DNA of 64,000 nucleotides from Candidatus Aquiluna sp. IMCC13023. GTDB taxonomy: Bacteria > Actinomycetota > Actinomycetes > Actinomycetales > Microbacteriaceae. The DNA is taken from the NCBI RefSeq assembly GCF_000257665.1, contig NZ_AJKR01000004.1, forward strand, positions 29,688 through 93,687, written 5' to 3'. Position numbers and translations under genes: made by a program. This document shows, one piece after another, positions 45,236 through 52,875 of this stretch. The notes beneath the pieces were generated by a model. It made no database searches. It had not been told where the DNA came from and worked only from the letters and a program-made list of their open reading frames with translations. Within the stretch, counting starts at the first letter, position 1. Each line of letters opens with the position of its first letter.

Positions 45236-47421
45236 TAGTTTTTGCCAAACCCTTCCTTCACGAGGTTCAAGCCTGCCACCACTTCTTCAAGGCCTGCGAT
45301 AGATGCTCGCTCTAGAACCTTGGAGATGCTTGGTGATGCTTCACGTCCGTGAACTCGTTGAACTGGCTGATCCAAGTGGTCAAAGAACCTGCGCTGTATC
45401 TCGTCGGACAGCCACCCGCCGTAGCTGGTGCCCTGAACGCCCTGCTCGACTATGACAACACTGTTGGTCTTCTTGATGCTCTCACCAATGGTGTCCCAGT
45501 CAATGCTCGCGCGGTCTAGCCAGCGAAGATCGATTAGTTCGCCATCTAGCCCGGTCTGGTCAAGAGCTTCCTTGGTGATGTTAACCATGTTTAGGTAGCT
45601 AAGAATTGTGGTGTCTTTTCCTTCTCTAACAACTCGTGCCTTGCCAAACTCGATGTGGTAGTCAAGGTCGTCGGCTGGAATCAGACCACGCTGGGTGTAA
45701 AGATCCACGTGCTCGATCATCAAAACTGGGTCTTCCATCTTTAGCGCAGCGTTCATGAGACCGATGTAGTCAAACGGGTTGCTGGCTGCGACTACTCGCC
45801 AACCAGGGGCAGTAGCAAAAATGCCGGCTGGGTCCATTAGGTGCTGAGAACCATAGCCCGAACCCATTGCAATCTTGGTTCTTAGAACCAATGGCACTGG
45901 GTTCTGACCACCAAACATGTGTCTGGCCTTACCGATCTGATTGAAGACCTGGTCGGCTGCCACCCAGAGGAAATCCGGATACATGAACTCGACTACTGGG
46001 CGAAATCTGCCGTCCATGGCCATTCCGCCGCCAAGACCTGCAAAGGCGTTCTCGCTAATTGGGGTTCCAAGTACTCGGCCGTCATATTTATCTGGCAGGC
46101 CCTTGGTCGCACCGTTGGTTCCACCCTTTAGGCGATGCACATCCTCACCCAAAATAATGATTCGGTCATCAAGCTCCATTTGACGATCCATGCCCTTGGC
46201 CATGGCGTCAACAAAACGAATATCCGTTGTTTCTCCGGTGTAAGAGTCCTGCTCAAGAGTCTTAGCTCCAGTAAGCTCTGAAAGATCCGAGCGCAGTCCG
46301 ACGTCAACGAAACCGGCGTCAGGCCAAAGGTTAGCCTTGATTTTTCTAGCTCCCGGCTTTCCGTCGAGATCTGGTTCTAGCAATTCAAGTGCGACTAGCT
46401 CCATTGCGGCAACTGCTTGCTTCCTGGTGTCAGCGACTTGCTCCTGAGTGATCAAACCGAGTTCGATCATCTCGTTGGCAACCTTGTCCAGTGGGTCACG
46501 GCTTCTCCAGTGCTCTTCTTCTTCCTTCGAGCGGTATCCGAAGGCACTTCCTGGGAAAGCTCCGTTCTGGTGGAAGAATCGGTAGACCTCTGCTTCAACA
46601 ACCGCTGGGCCCTTGCCAGAGCGAACATGCTCCTCAACTTCTTGCATGACGTGCCAAACGGCAAGTGGATCCATGCCGTCTACGCGCCAGCTAGGAATAC
46701 CGAAACCAACTCCGCGACCGCTTAGGCGATCTTCCTTGGTTGCCTCAGCAACCGTGGTTGAAACCGCGTAGAGGTTGTTCTCAATGAAAAACACCAATGG
46801 GACGTCCCACGCTGCAGTTAGGTTCATGCTCTCAAGCACGCTGCCTATGTTTACAGCTCCGTCTCCGAAGTAGCTGGTTGTCATATCAGTGGTTCCGGCT
46901 CGCTTCTGTGACCATGCGTTACCAGCTGCAAGCGGAACACCGCCGCCAACAATCGCGTTGGTTCCCAGTGCTCCTGCTTCATGCCACTGAAGGTGCATGG
47001 AGCCACCGCGGCCCTTGCAATATCCTTGGGCAAGCCCAAGGATCTCAGCGGCAGTTTTCTGCAAAACTTCTTGGACCTGGCTGGTTACAAGGTTTGTCAC
47101 ATCTAGTTGCGGTGCTACGTAGGCAATTGCCTTAGCTAAGAATTGGTGGTGGCCTCGGTGGGATCCATTGATGGCATCGGTCGGGCGCATGCCGACGATG
47201 GAACCTACTGCTCCACCTTCTTGACCGACAGATGAGTGAGCGGGACCGTGGACCAGACCCTCACCGGCGATGTCAAGAATCGCCTCTTCGAATGCTCTGA
47301 TTAGGTGCAGCTGACCGAGCATGGTCTCGAGTAATTTGGGGTCAGCGTTTTGGTAATCCTGCTTGGTGGTTTTGATCTCCACCCATGGCTCTAGGGGATC
47401 TAGTTGAATGCGTTCGGTCAT
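45235..47421 (-). CDS. Fused E1 alpha-beta subunit of a TPP-dependent 2-oxoacid/acetoin dehydrogenase
   Basis: A 728-residue fusion of the two E1 chains. The alpha half (about 1-360) has HGPAHSSVGQEGGAVG, GSHRGHHQFLAK, GYCKGRGGSMHL and the TPP motif GDGAVNIGSVLESMNL ending ENN. The beta half (about 395-728) has DDRIIILGEDVHRLKGGTNG, ISENAFAGLGGGMAM and the C-terminal VIVEQGVQGTS. Fused chains occur in some branched-chain oxoacid and acetoin dehydrogenases; the substrate cannot be fixed. CGGAG precedes the ATG. A GntR-type palindrome (47472-47483) overlaps the promoter region. Confidence 0.9.
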   Translation of the reverse strand: MTERIQLDPLEPWVEIKTTKQDYQNADPKLLETMLGQLHLIRAFEEAILDIAGEGLVHGPAHSSVGQEGGAVGSIVGMRPTDAINGSHRGHHQFLAKAIAYVAPQLDVTNLVTSQVQEVLQKTAAEILGLAQGYCKGRGGSMHLQWHEAGALGTNAIVGGGVPLAAGNAWSQKRAGTTDMTTSYFGDGAVNIGSVLESMNLTAAWDVPLVFFIENNLYAVSTTVAEATKEDRLSGRGVGFGIPSWRVDGMDPLAVWHVMQEVEEHVRSGKGPAVVEAEVYRFFHQNGAFPGSAFGYRSKEEEEHWRSRDPLDKVANEMIELGLITQEQVADTRKQAVAAMELVALELLEPDLDGKPGARKIKANLWPDAGFVDVGLRSDLSELTGAKTLEQDSYTGETTDIRFVDAMAKGMDRQMELDDRIIILGEDVHRLKGGTNGATKGLPDKYDGRVLGTPISENAFAGLGGGMAMDGRFRPVVEFMYPDFLWVAADQVFNQIGKARHMFGGQNPVPLVLRTKIAMGSGYGSQHLMDPAGIFATAPGWRVVAASNPFDYIGLMNAALKMEDPVLMIEHVDLYTQRGLIPADDLDYHIEFGKARVVREGKDTTILSYLNMVNITKEALDQTGLDGELIDLRWLDRASIDWDTIGESIKKTNSVVIVEQGVQGTSYGGWLSDEIQRRFFDHLDQPVQRVHGREASPSISKVLERASIAGLEEVVAGLNLVKEGFGKN

Positions 47422-47471
47422 CGATGACTCCGTAAAGAATATTGATTGGCTATTGATACTAATTTAGCGTG

Positions 47472-47483
47472 ATTGGATACATT
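47472..47483. promoter_or_regulatory. GntR-type palindrome on the E1 side
   Basis: ATTGGATACATT, 51 bp before the E1 ATG and just upstream of a -10-like TAGTAT (minus strand, 47461-47456). Its centre is 63 bp from the inverted copy at 47535. Confidence 0.6.
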
Positions 47484-47512
47484 ACTACAACCACTAACCC
47501 AAAAAAGCGTGC

Positions 47513-47526
47513 AAAAAGCGCTTTTT
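47513..47526. promoter_or_regulatory. Perfect 14-bp palindrome between the paired operators
   Basis: AAAAAGCGCTTTTT lies between the two GntR-type sites in the E1/VOC divergent promoter region. It may be a second regulator site or simply an AT-rich bend. Confidence 0.3.
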
Positions 47527-47534
47527 ATCAGTAG

Positions 47535-47546
47535 TTTGTATCCAAT
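47535..47546. promoter_or_regulatory. GntR-type palindrome on the VOC side
   Basis: TTTGTATCCAAT, the reverse orientation of ATTGGATACAAA, 20 bp before the VOC ATG and thus over its promoter or transcript start. Confidence 0.6.
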
Positions 47547-47566
47547 AGCTAGCAGATGGGCAGGTC

Positions 47567-48100
47567 ATGAAAAAGGGAATTCCTGGAATAAGGGGCACCG
47601 ATCACGTCGGTTTCAACGTGCCGGATATCGAGCAAGCAACCAAGTTTTTTGTCGAGGTAATCGGTTGCGACTACATCTACAAGCTGGGGCCTTTCCAGTC
47701 CGATGACAACTGGATGAAAACACAACTAAACGTTGACCCCAGAACAGTGATCAAGCAGAATCGTCACTTTCGACTAGGCCACGGCACCAACTTTGAAATC
47801 TTCGAATACCAATCGGTAGATCAAACCCCGATGCCTCAGCCTAAAAACAGCGATGCCGGTGGTCACCACCTCGCCTTCTACGTAGACGACCTGGATATTG
47901 CAATTGAGCACCTGAAATCTCATGGCGTTGAGGTTTTGGGCGAACCGGTCTCAAGCAAGGCATTTGCCACGGGCCAGCGTTGGATTTACTTCTTAGCACC
48001 CTGGGGTATGCAGTTCGAACTTGTCAGCTACCCGAACGGCAAAGAGTATGAATCAGATGCTCCCGTAAAGCTCTGGTCTCCAAAAACTCCTGCGGAGTAG
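47567..48100 (+). CDS. VOC-superfamily (glyoxalase/dioxygenase-like) enzyme
   Basis: A 177-residue metal enzyme of the vicinal-oxygen-chelate fold. Likely metal ligands are His in GTDHVGFNVPD (about residue 13), His in GGHHLAFYVDDLD, and Glu in WGMQFELVSYP. This could be a glyoxalase, epimerase or ring-cleaving dioxygenase; substrate unknown. It is divergent from E1 with paired operators between them, and convergent with the cupin pair (4-bp gap). GGGCAGG lies upstream of the ATG. Confidence 0.8.
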   Translation: MKKGIPGIRGTDHVGFNVPDIEQATKFFVEVIGCDYIYKLGPFQSDDNWMKTQLNVDPRTVIKQNRHFRLGHGTNFEIFEYQSVDQTPMPQPKNSDAGGHHLAFYVDDLDIAIEHLKSHGVEVLGEPVSSKAFATGQRWIYFLAPWGMQFELVSYPNGKEYESDAPVKLWSPKTPAE

Positions 48101-48104
48101 CCTC

Positions 48105-48413
48105 TTAGTCGACCCTCATTGTTACCTGACAAATCTTGAAGCCCTCCGGACCTGCCACCACCGAAGCGGCTCCGCCACTGGCCAGAGTCATCGACATGTC
48201 TTTCTTGAACTCGAATGTTGAGCCATCCGGGATAGTCGCAACAAAGGAGCCTTCAATCACAAAAACGCCGTGCTCTTCGCCGTCAGTCGAGAACTCGAGA
48301 GTTTCACCGGGAGTTGCATCAACTACTTTGATGGCCTTCCAGGGTCCCGCCATGATTTCAGTGATGTTGGTTACATCGGTCTCGTAGAGGTTCACTCGTG
48401 GGTTATAACTCAT
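48105..48413 (-). CDS. Small cupin-fold protein
   Basis: A 102-residue single-domain beta-barrel: GETLEFSTDGEEHGVFVIEG is a cupin motif 1-like strand, followed by MSMTLASGGAASVVAG. It has fewer His ligands than a true metal cupin, so it could be a sugar-binding or sensory cupin. It sits 2 bp downstream of a second cupin gene in the same orientation, likely as a pair. Function unknown. Confidence 0.7.
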   Translation of the reverse strand: MSYNPRVNLYETDVTNITEIMAGPWKAIKVVDATPGETLEFSTDGEEHGVFVIEGSFVATIPDGSTFEFKKDMSMTLASGGAASVVAGPEGFKICQVTMRVD

Positions 48414-48415
48414 GA

Positions 48416-48829
48416 CTAGAGCTCCGATTCTTCAGAGGGGCTGTATTCAGGAAGTGCGTTAACGATCTCCGGCGGCAGCGCCTCAACAACGAAGAACTCC
48501 AGGGTCTCATCTCCAATGGTCTCGATTGCATGCTTGCCGTTAAGCGGAGTCATAATTAAATCCCCAGGACCAACCTCAAAGTGTTCACCGTTATATTTCA
48601 TCATTCCGCGTCCGCGAATAATGAAATAAATTTCTTCGGTTCGGGAGTGGACGTGCTCGCCGACCGCTGCGCCCGGCTCAAGGCGATTGTGCTCGAAGGA
48701 GTCCCAGGCAGCGTGCATCATCAGCCCTGTAACGAATCGCTTCCAGCGAAGGACACCCCGTCCGCCGTGGACACCATGAATCTGACTGGGGGAGCCGGTA
48801 TCGGCAATAATTATTGGAGTGCTAGCCAT
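48416..48829 (-). CDS. Metal-binding cupin-domain protein
   Basis: A 137-residue cupin with a full metal motif: GEHVHSRTEEIYFIIRGRG (His, His, Glu) and PLNGKHAIETIG (last His), the pattern of dioxygenases, isomerases and sugar-binding cupins. An N-terminal strand (GVHGGRGVLRWKRF) precedes the barrel. Coupled to the smaller cupin downstream. The role in the cluster is unknown; substrate isomerisation is possible. Start ATG 48829, with GAGGAAGC upstream. Confidence 0.78.
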   Translation of the reverse strand: MASTPIIIADTGSPSQIHGVHGGRGVLRWKRFVTGLMMHAAWDSFEHNRLEPGAAVGEHVHSRTEEIYFIIRGRGMMKYNGEHFEVGPGDLIMTPLNGKHAIETIGDETLEFFVVEALPPEIVNALPEYSPSEESEL

Positions 48830-48954
48830 TGCTTCCTCTCAAAATCGCTTCGACGCGACAATCATTCCAGTCTAGTAAAACGTTTCCGATGAGAAAAAAG
48901 TTGGGCAATTAGCCTCCGGTTGGGCTCTAATTAGACTTGAATCGGCTTCGATTC

Positions 48955-49605
48955 TTAGTCAAAAATCTCTGGGTGTGCGACCAGCGACTTGCGGGTGCGG
49001 CGAATGTGAGCGCCCAGAATTACTTCTAGCTCATCCAAGTCGCCACGAACCAAAGTGTCCAGAATTAATCGGTGCTCTAGGTGGGTGACGCTGTCTTTTT
49101 CGAGTCCGCTTAGCTTCACGAATGCTCGACGGTAATGCTGAGTGGTGTTCCAAAGACGCTCCACTAGGTCCTTGATCATTCCGGCAGGTCCATGCGAGTA
49201 GGAAAGCAGGTGAAATTCCCTGTCGAGCCTCAAGAACTGGGCGACATCGTCACAAGATTCCATCTGTTCTAAGAGTTTTTGTAATTCGACAATTGTGTCT
49301 GGATGCATCTGCTCTGCGCTTCGGCGTCCGAGAAGCGGCTCCAGTTTCTCGCGAATGAGATAGGCCTCTTCGCACTCGGTTTTGTTTAGTTTAGATACCC
49401 AGGCACCGGTGTTGACAACGATTGTTACCAGTCCGTCTGCTTGCAGACGACGCAGTGCGTCTCGGACCGGTAGCCGGCTGGCACCAAATTCGACTGCCAG
49501 TTGCTCTTGCAGGATTCGAGACCCCGGAAGTAGGTCGCCGGAAAGAATTTGCGCACGGAGCTCATTGGCGATTTTCTCGCTTGAGCCTCGGTCTTTTTCC
49601 TCCAC
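48955..49605 (-). CDS. GntR-family (FadR/FCD) transcription regulator
   Basis: A 216-residue regulator: an N-terminal winged helix (SSEKIANELRAQILSGDLLPG, then ILQEQLAVEFGASRLPVRDALRRLQADGLV, about residues 8-60) and a helical FCD effector domain (about 75-205) that binds small acids through metal-site residues (Asp in LRLDREFH, His in THLEHRLI). Start GTG with GGAGA upstream. It lies inside the cluster that carries six ATTGNATACAAT-type sites, so it is the obvious candidate to bind them. Its own upstream region has no copy of the motif. Confidence 0.88.
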   Translation of the reverse strand: MEEKDRGSSEKIANELRAQILSGDLLPGSRILQEQLAVEFGASRLPVRDALRRLQADGLVTIVVNTGAWVSKLNKTECEEAYLIREKLEPLLGRRSAEQMHPDTIVELQKLLEQMESCDDVAQFLRLDREFHLLSYSHGPAGMIKDLVERLWNTTQHYRRAFVKLSGLEKDSVTHLEHRLILDTLVRGDLDELEVILGAHIRRTRKSLVAHPEIFD

Positions 49606-49680
49606 GCTGGTCTCCTTCGGTTATCAGACAGAATCTTAGCCTCTTCAGTTGGCTGAGATATCTAGCTACTTACTCCTTAG

Positions 49681-50403
49681 CTACTGAGCAGTGTGGCCGC
49701 CATCGATTATCAACTCGGTTCCGGTTACGTAGCTGGATTCATCGCTCGCGAGAAACAATGCCCCGAAGGCGACTTCCCTTGCGGTACCAAGGCGACCAAG
49801 AGGAGTCTTGGCGACAATCTCCTGGGTCATGGACTTATCCTGTGCCATCACCAGAGGGGTTGCGATGATCCCCGGATGAATTGAGTTAGAGCGAATACCA
49901 TCCGGTGCGTAGGTGAGGGCAACATTTTTGCTGAGGGCCCGAACCGCTCCCTTGGATGCGGTGTAGGCCGCAACACCGACTGCACCGACCACTCCCCACA
50001 TAGAAGAGTTGTGAACAATTGACCCCTTGCCGGCAGCACGCATGTGCGGCAAGACCGCTCTGGTTCCCAGGAACACACCATTTAGGTTGATGTCCAAAAT
50101 CTTGGTCCAGTCGTTCAGCTCAATAGTTTCAATACCTTCGTATGACCCAACAATGCCAGCGTTGTTAAACAAAATATCTATGTGCCCGGCTTCTTTAATG
50201 ATCTGACTTACGACGTTTTCCCAGGCAATACCGTCTGTCACGTCATGGGGGACGAAGCTGATCTCGAGGTCAGTAAAAGCTTCATCTAAGCTCAGGTCAA
50301 GGACATAAACCTTTGCCCCCTGCTCAGCAAAAAGCTCTGCAGTCGCGCGTCCAATGCCTCTGGAGCCACCAGTCACAATCGCTACCTTGTTTGCTAGTCT
50401 CAT
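49681..50403 (-). CDS. SDR-family dehydrogenase (3-oxoacyl reductase-like)
   Basis: A 240-residue oxidoreductase; the true start is ATG 50403 (MRLANKVAIVTGGSRGIGRA), since the longer frame lacks support. Motifs: TGGSRGIG (residues 10-17), NNAGIVG, catalytic Ser in VHNSSMWG, Tyr-Lys in AAYTASKGAV, and the end TGTELIIDGGHTA. This is a second SDR in the region and may oxidise an alcohol intermediate. It is divergent from the aldehyde dehydrogenase, with a pair of GntR-type sites in between. Confidence 0.86.
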   Translation of the reverse strand: MRLANKVAIVTGGSRGIGRATAELFAEQGAKVYVLDLSLDEAFTDLEISFVPHDVTDGIAWENVVSQIIKEAGHIDILFNNAGIVGSYEGIETIELNDWTKILDINLNGVFLGTRAVLPHMRAAGKGSIVHNSSMWGVVGAVGVAAYTASKGAVRALSKNVALTYAPDGIRSNSIHPGIIATPLVMAQDKSMTQEIVAKTPLGRLGTAREVAFGALFLASDESSYVTGTELIIDGGHTAQ

Positions 50404-50458
50404 GTATCTGCCATTTCTGGACCATCTGCGCTGAAGATGAGCCTGGTTGGAGTATTCG

Positions 50459-50470
50459 ATTGCATACAAT
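50459..50470. promoter_or_regulatory. GntR-type palindrome on the SDR side
   Basis: ATTGCATACAAT, 55 bp before the SDR ATG. Its centre is 62 bp from the inverted copy at 50521. Confidence 0.6.
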
Positions 50471-50520
50471 CCTTGCATTTTTTCTGCAATTCAGCCGACT
50501 TTAGGCTTTGCATTAGCTAA

Positions 50521-50532
50521 AATGTATCCAAT
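50521..50532. promoter_or_regulatory. GntR-type palindrome on the aldehyde dehydrogenase side
   Basis: AATGTATCCAAT, the exact reverse complement of the site at 47472 (ATTGGATACATT). It lies 96 bp upstream of the aldehyde dehydrogenase ATG. Confidence 0.6.
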
Positions 50533-50628
50533 TGCCCAATTTCAACTTGCAGCAAGTAGTTGGTAGGTTGGGTACAGGCAACAGATAAATCCAAGTGAAA
50601 AACCATCTCTATCTAGAATGAGGCCCCA

Positions 50629-52005
50629 ATGGCAATGGCAACCATCAACCCGGCTACCGGCGAAACTGAATTTAAAGTAGAGCTTCACACACCGGCTGAG
50701 GTAGAGACCCGAATTGCCCTGGCGCAGACCGCCCACGAGACTCTTAGAGCAATGAGCTACGCCGAGCGCGCCGCCTTGATGATCAAAGCTGCTGACCTAA
50801 TTGAAAGCGAAGTAGAGCAAACCGCAATCATGCTCACCCGCGAAATGGGCAAGCCAATTGCGCAGTCCCGAGGAGAAGTCCTCAAGTGTGCCAAGAGCAT
50901 GCGCTTCTACGCTGAAAAGGCCGAAGAATTTCTAGCACCGCAGGTGCTAGCCGACCCATCAAAGGTGAACGCCAGCCAAGCAATGGCTATCTGGCAGCCA
51001 CTGGGTGTCGTATTGGCAGTGATGCCATGGAACTACCCGCTTTGGCAGGTAATTAGGTTTGCAGGTCCAGCCCTAATGGCTGGAAACTCCGGAGTGCTAA
51101 AGCACGCGTCAAACGTTCCGCAGTCTGCCCTTTACTTGAATGACATCTTCACCCGCGCAGGCTTCCCTGAGGGTTCCTTCATAACCCTTATGATCTCGGC
51201 ATCCAGCGTTGCAAATGTGATTGACGACTGGCGCATAAAGGCCGTTACCCTTACCGGTTCCGAGCCTGCCGGCCGTGCAGTTGCTGAGCGAGCAGGACGA
51301 CAAATCAAGCCTTCGGTTATGGAGCTTGGTGGTTCTGATGCTTTTGTTGTAACGGCACATGCTGACATCGAAGCTGCCGCGACAACTGCAGTAGCCGCCA
51401 GAATCAACAACAACGGGCAATCCTGTATCGCAGGAAAGCGCTTCTTGGTCTTTGCAGACGTGTACGACCAGTTTGTGGAAAGTTTTGTTTCGAAGATGAG
51501 CGCGCTAAAAATGGGCGACCCGATGGACGAGACGGTTCAGCTTGGACCGTTGGCAACAGCCAACGGCAAGCGCGATATTGTCGAGCTAGTTGAGGACGCC
51601 AAAGCAAAGGGCGCAAACATTCTTTGCGGTGGCGAAACTCCAGAGGGACCGGGCTTCTTCTACCCAGCAACCGTTATTGATGGACTAACCAATGACATGA
51701 GACTTGTCATGGAAGAGGCTTTTGGTCCAGTTGCCAGCATCTACAAGGTTGCCAACAAGGAAGAGGCGATCAAGATCGCCAACCAAACAACCTTTGGTCT
51801 TTCCTCTGCTGTTTGGAGTAAGGACACTGCTGAGCAGGATTACTTCGTTCAGCACCTGCAGGCAGGTGCTGTCTTCGTAAACGGCATGACGATTTCTTAC
51901 CCAGAGCTAGCATTTGGTGGCATCAAGGACTCAGGCTTTGGTCGCGAGTTGTCAGATGCCGGCATCAAGGAGTTCTGCAACCTAAAAACTGTCTGGAAGG
52001 CATAG
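50629..52005 (+). CDS. NAD(P)-dependent aldehyde (succinate-semialdehyde type) dehydrogenase
   Basis: A 458-residue ALDH of the short GabD/Sad type. Recognisable: MPWNYPLWQVIRFAGPALMAGN (coenzyme-site Asn), TGSEPAGRAVAERAG, the catalytic Glu in VMELGGSDAF (about residue 231) and the nucleophilic Cys in NNGQSCIAGKRF (about 265), then EEAFGPVASIYK. The aldehyde substrate is unknown; a C2-C4 semialdehyde or acetaldehyde would fit the neighbours. GAGGCC precedes the ATG. The beta-hydroxyacid dehydrogenase follows after 4 bp. Confidence 0.9.
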   Translation: MAMATINPATGETEFKVELHTPAEVETRIALAQTAHETLRAMSYAERAALMIKAADLIESEVEQTAIMLTREMGKPIAQSRGEVLKCAKSMRFYAEKAEEFLAPQVLADPSKVNASQAMAIWQPLGVVLAVMPWNYPLWQVIRFAGPALMAGNSGVLKHASNVPQSALYLNDIFTRAGFPEGSFITLMISASSVANVIDDWRIKAVTLTGSEPAGRAVAERAGRQIKPSVMELGGSDAFVVTAHADIEAAATTAVAARINNNGQSCIAGKRFLVFADVYDQFVESFVSKMSALKMGDPMDETVQLGPLATANGKRDIVELVEDAKAKGANILCGGETPEGPGFFYPATVIDGLTNDMRLVMEEAFGPVASIYKVANKEEAIKIANQTTFGLSSAVWSKDTAEQDYFVQHLQAGAVFVNGMTISYPELAFGGIKDSGFGRELSDAGIKEFCNLKTVWKA

Positions 52006-52009
52006 CTAC

Positions 52010-52873
52010 TTGACGCGGGTTGGGTTTCTTGGTCTCGGCACTATGGGACTCGCCATGGCCAACAATTTGGTCATGTCAGGTCACCCAGTTCTCGCATGGA
52101 ACCGCTCCCAAGCACCGCTTCTGAAATTCCTTGAGGCTGGGGGTGAAGCTGCTGAATCCGCCAAGGACGCCCTGTCTCAGTCGATTTCCTTCTCGATGCT
52201 TGCCAACGACAATGTTCATGACGTCGTTTTAGCGGCAGAGAACCTCACCGCTGGAACTATTCACATTGGAATGGCAAGCATCTCTCCAGAAAAGGGCCGC
52301 GAGCTTTCCCAAAGGTTTCTAGAAGCCGGGGCAAAGTATGTTTCAGCTCCAGTGCTCGGCAGGCCTAATGTGGCCGAGGCCGGCGAGCTGAACATTCTCG
52401 CAGGCGGCGATGAATCCGCTATCGCACAGGCGCTGCCATTACTCGAGGCGATGGGATCCAGAATTTGGAATATCTCTAGTCAGCCGGCCACAGCCAATCT
52501 TGTGAAAATTGCCGTTAACTACAACATTCTGCACGCCATTCAAGCTATTGCCGAGTCGGTGGCACTCGTGGAGAGAAACGGTGTTTCAGGCAAAGCCTTC
52601 GTGGAGCTATTAACCTCAACACTTTTTTCATCGGTCGTCTACAAGGGCTATGGAGCACAGATTGCAGATCGGGAATATCAGCCAGTCATGTTCTCAATGG
52701 AGCTCGGTAAAAAAGACCTTCAATTGGCCATGGACAGCGCGGCGGAGTCTCAACTCGAAATGCCCACAGCCCACGTCTTGATGGAGCTCATGAACGCTGC
52801 AATTGCAGACCCAACCTTAGCTAATCAAGACTGGGCCGCGATGGCTCAAATAACACTAAAGCCCGACAGCTAG
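52010..52873 (+). CDS. Beta-hydroxyacid dehydrogenase (3-hydroxyisobutyrate dehydrogenase family), copy 1
   Basis: A 287-residue NAD(P)-dependent enzyme. It has the GxGxMG Rossmann motif (RVGFLGLGTMGLAMANNL), the substrate-binding APVLGRPNVAEAGELNILAGG, the catalytic Lys in NLVKIAVNYN (about residue 168) and a helical C-terminal domain. Related enzymes oxidise hydroxyisobutyrate, tartronate semialdehyde or gamma-hydroxybutyrate. The TTG start has a weak, distant GGAAGG. Cotranscribed with the aldehyde dehydrogenase and convergent with the M24 gene (2-bp gap). Confidence 0.87.
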   Translation: MTRVGFLGLGTMGLAMANNLVMSGHPVLAWNRSQAPLLKFLEAGGEAAESAKDALSQSISFSMLANDNVHDVVLAAENLTAGTIHIGMASISPEKGRELSQRFLEAGAKYVSAPVLGRPNVAEAGELNILAGGDESAIAQALPLLEAMGSRIWNISSQPATANLVKIAVNYNILHAIQAIAESVALVERNGVSGKAFVELLTSTLFSSVVYKGYGAQIADREYQPVMFSMELGKKDLQLAMDSAAESQLEMPTAHVLMELMNAAIADPTLANQDWAAMAQITLKPDS

Positions 52874-52875
52874 GA

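Noticed and set aside
43892..47421. Housekeeping pyruvate dehydrogenase genes
   Set aside because: The position in an operator-controlled catabolic cluster and the fused E1 make this uncertain; the substrate is left open instead.
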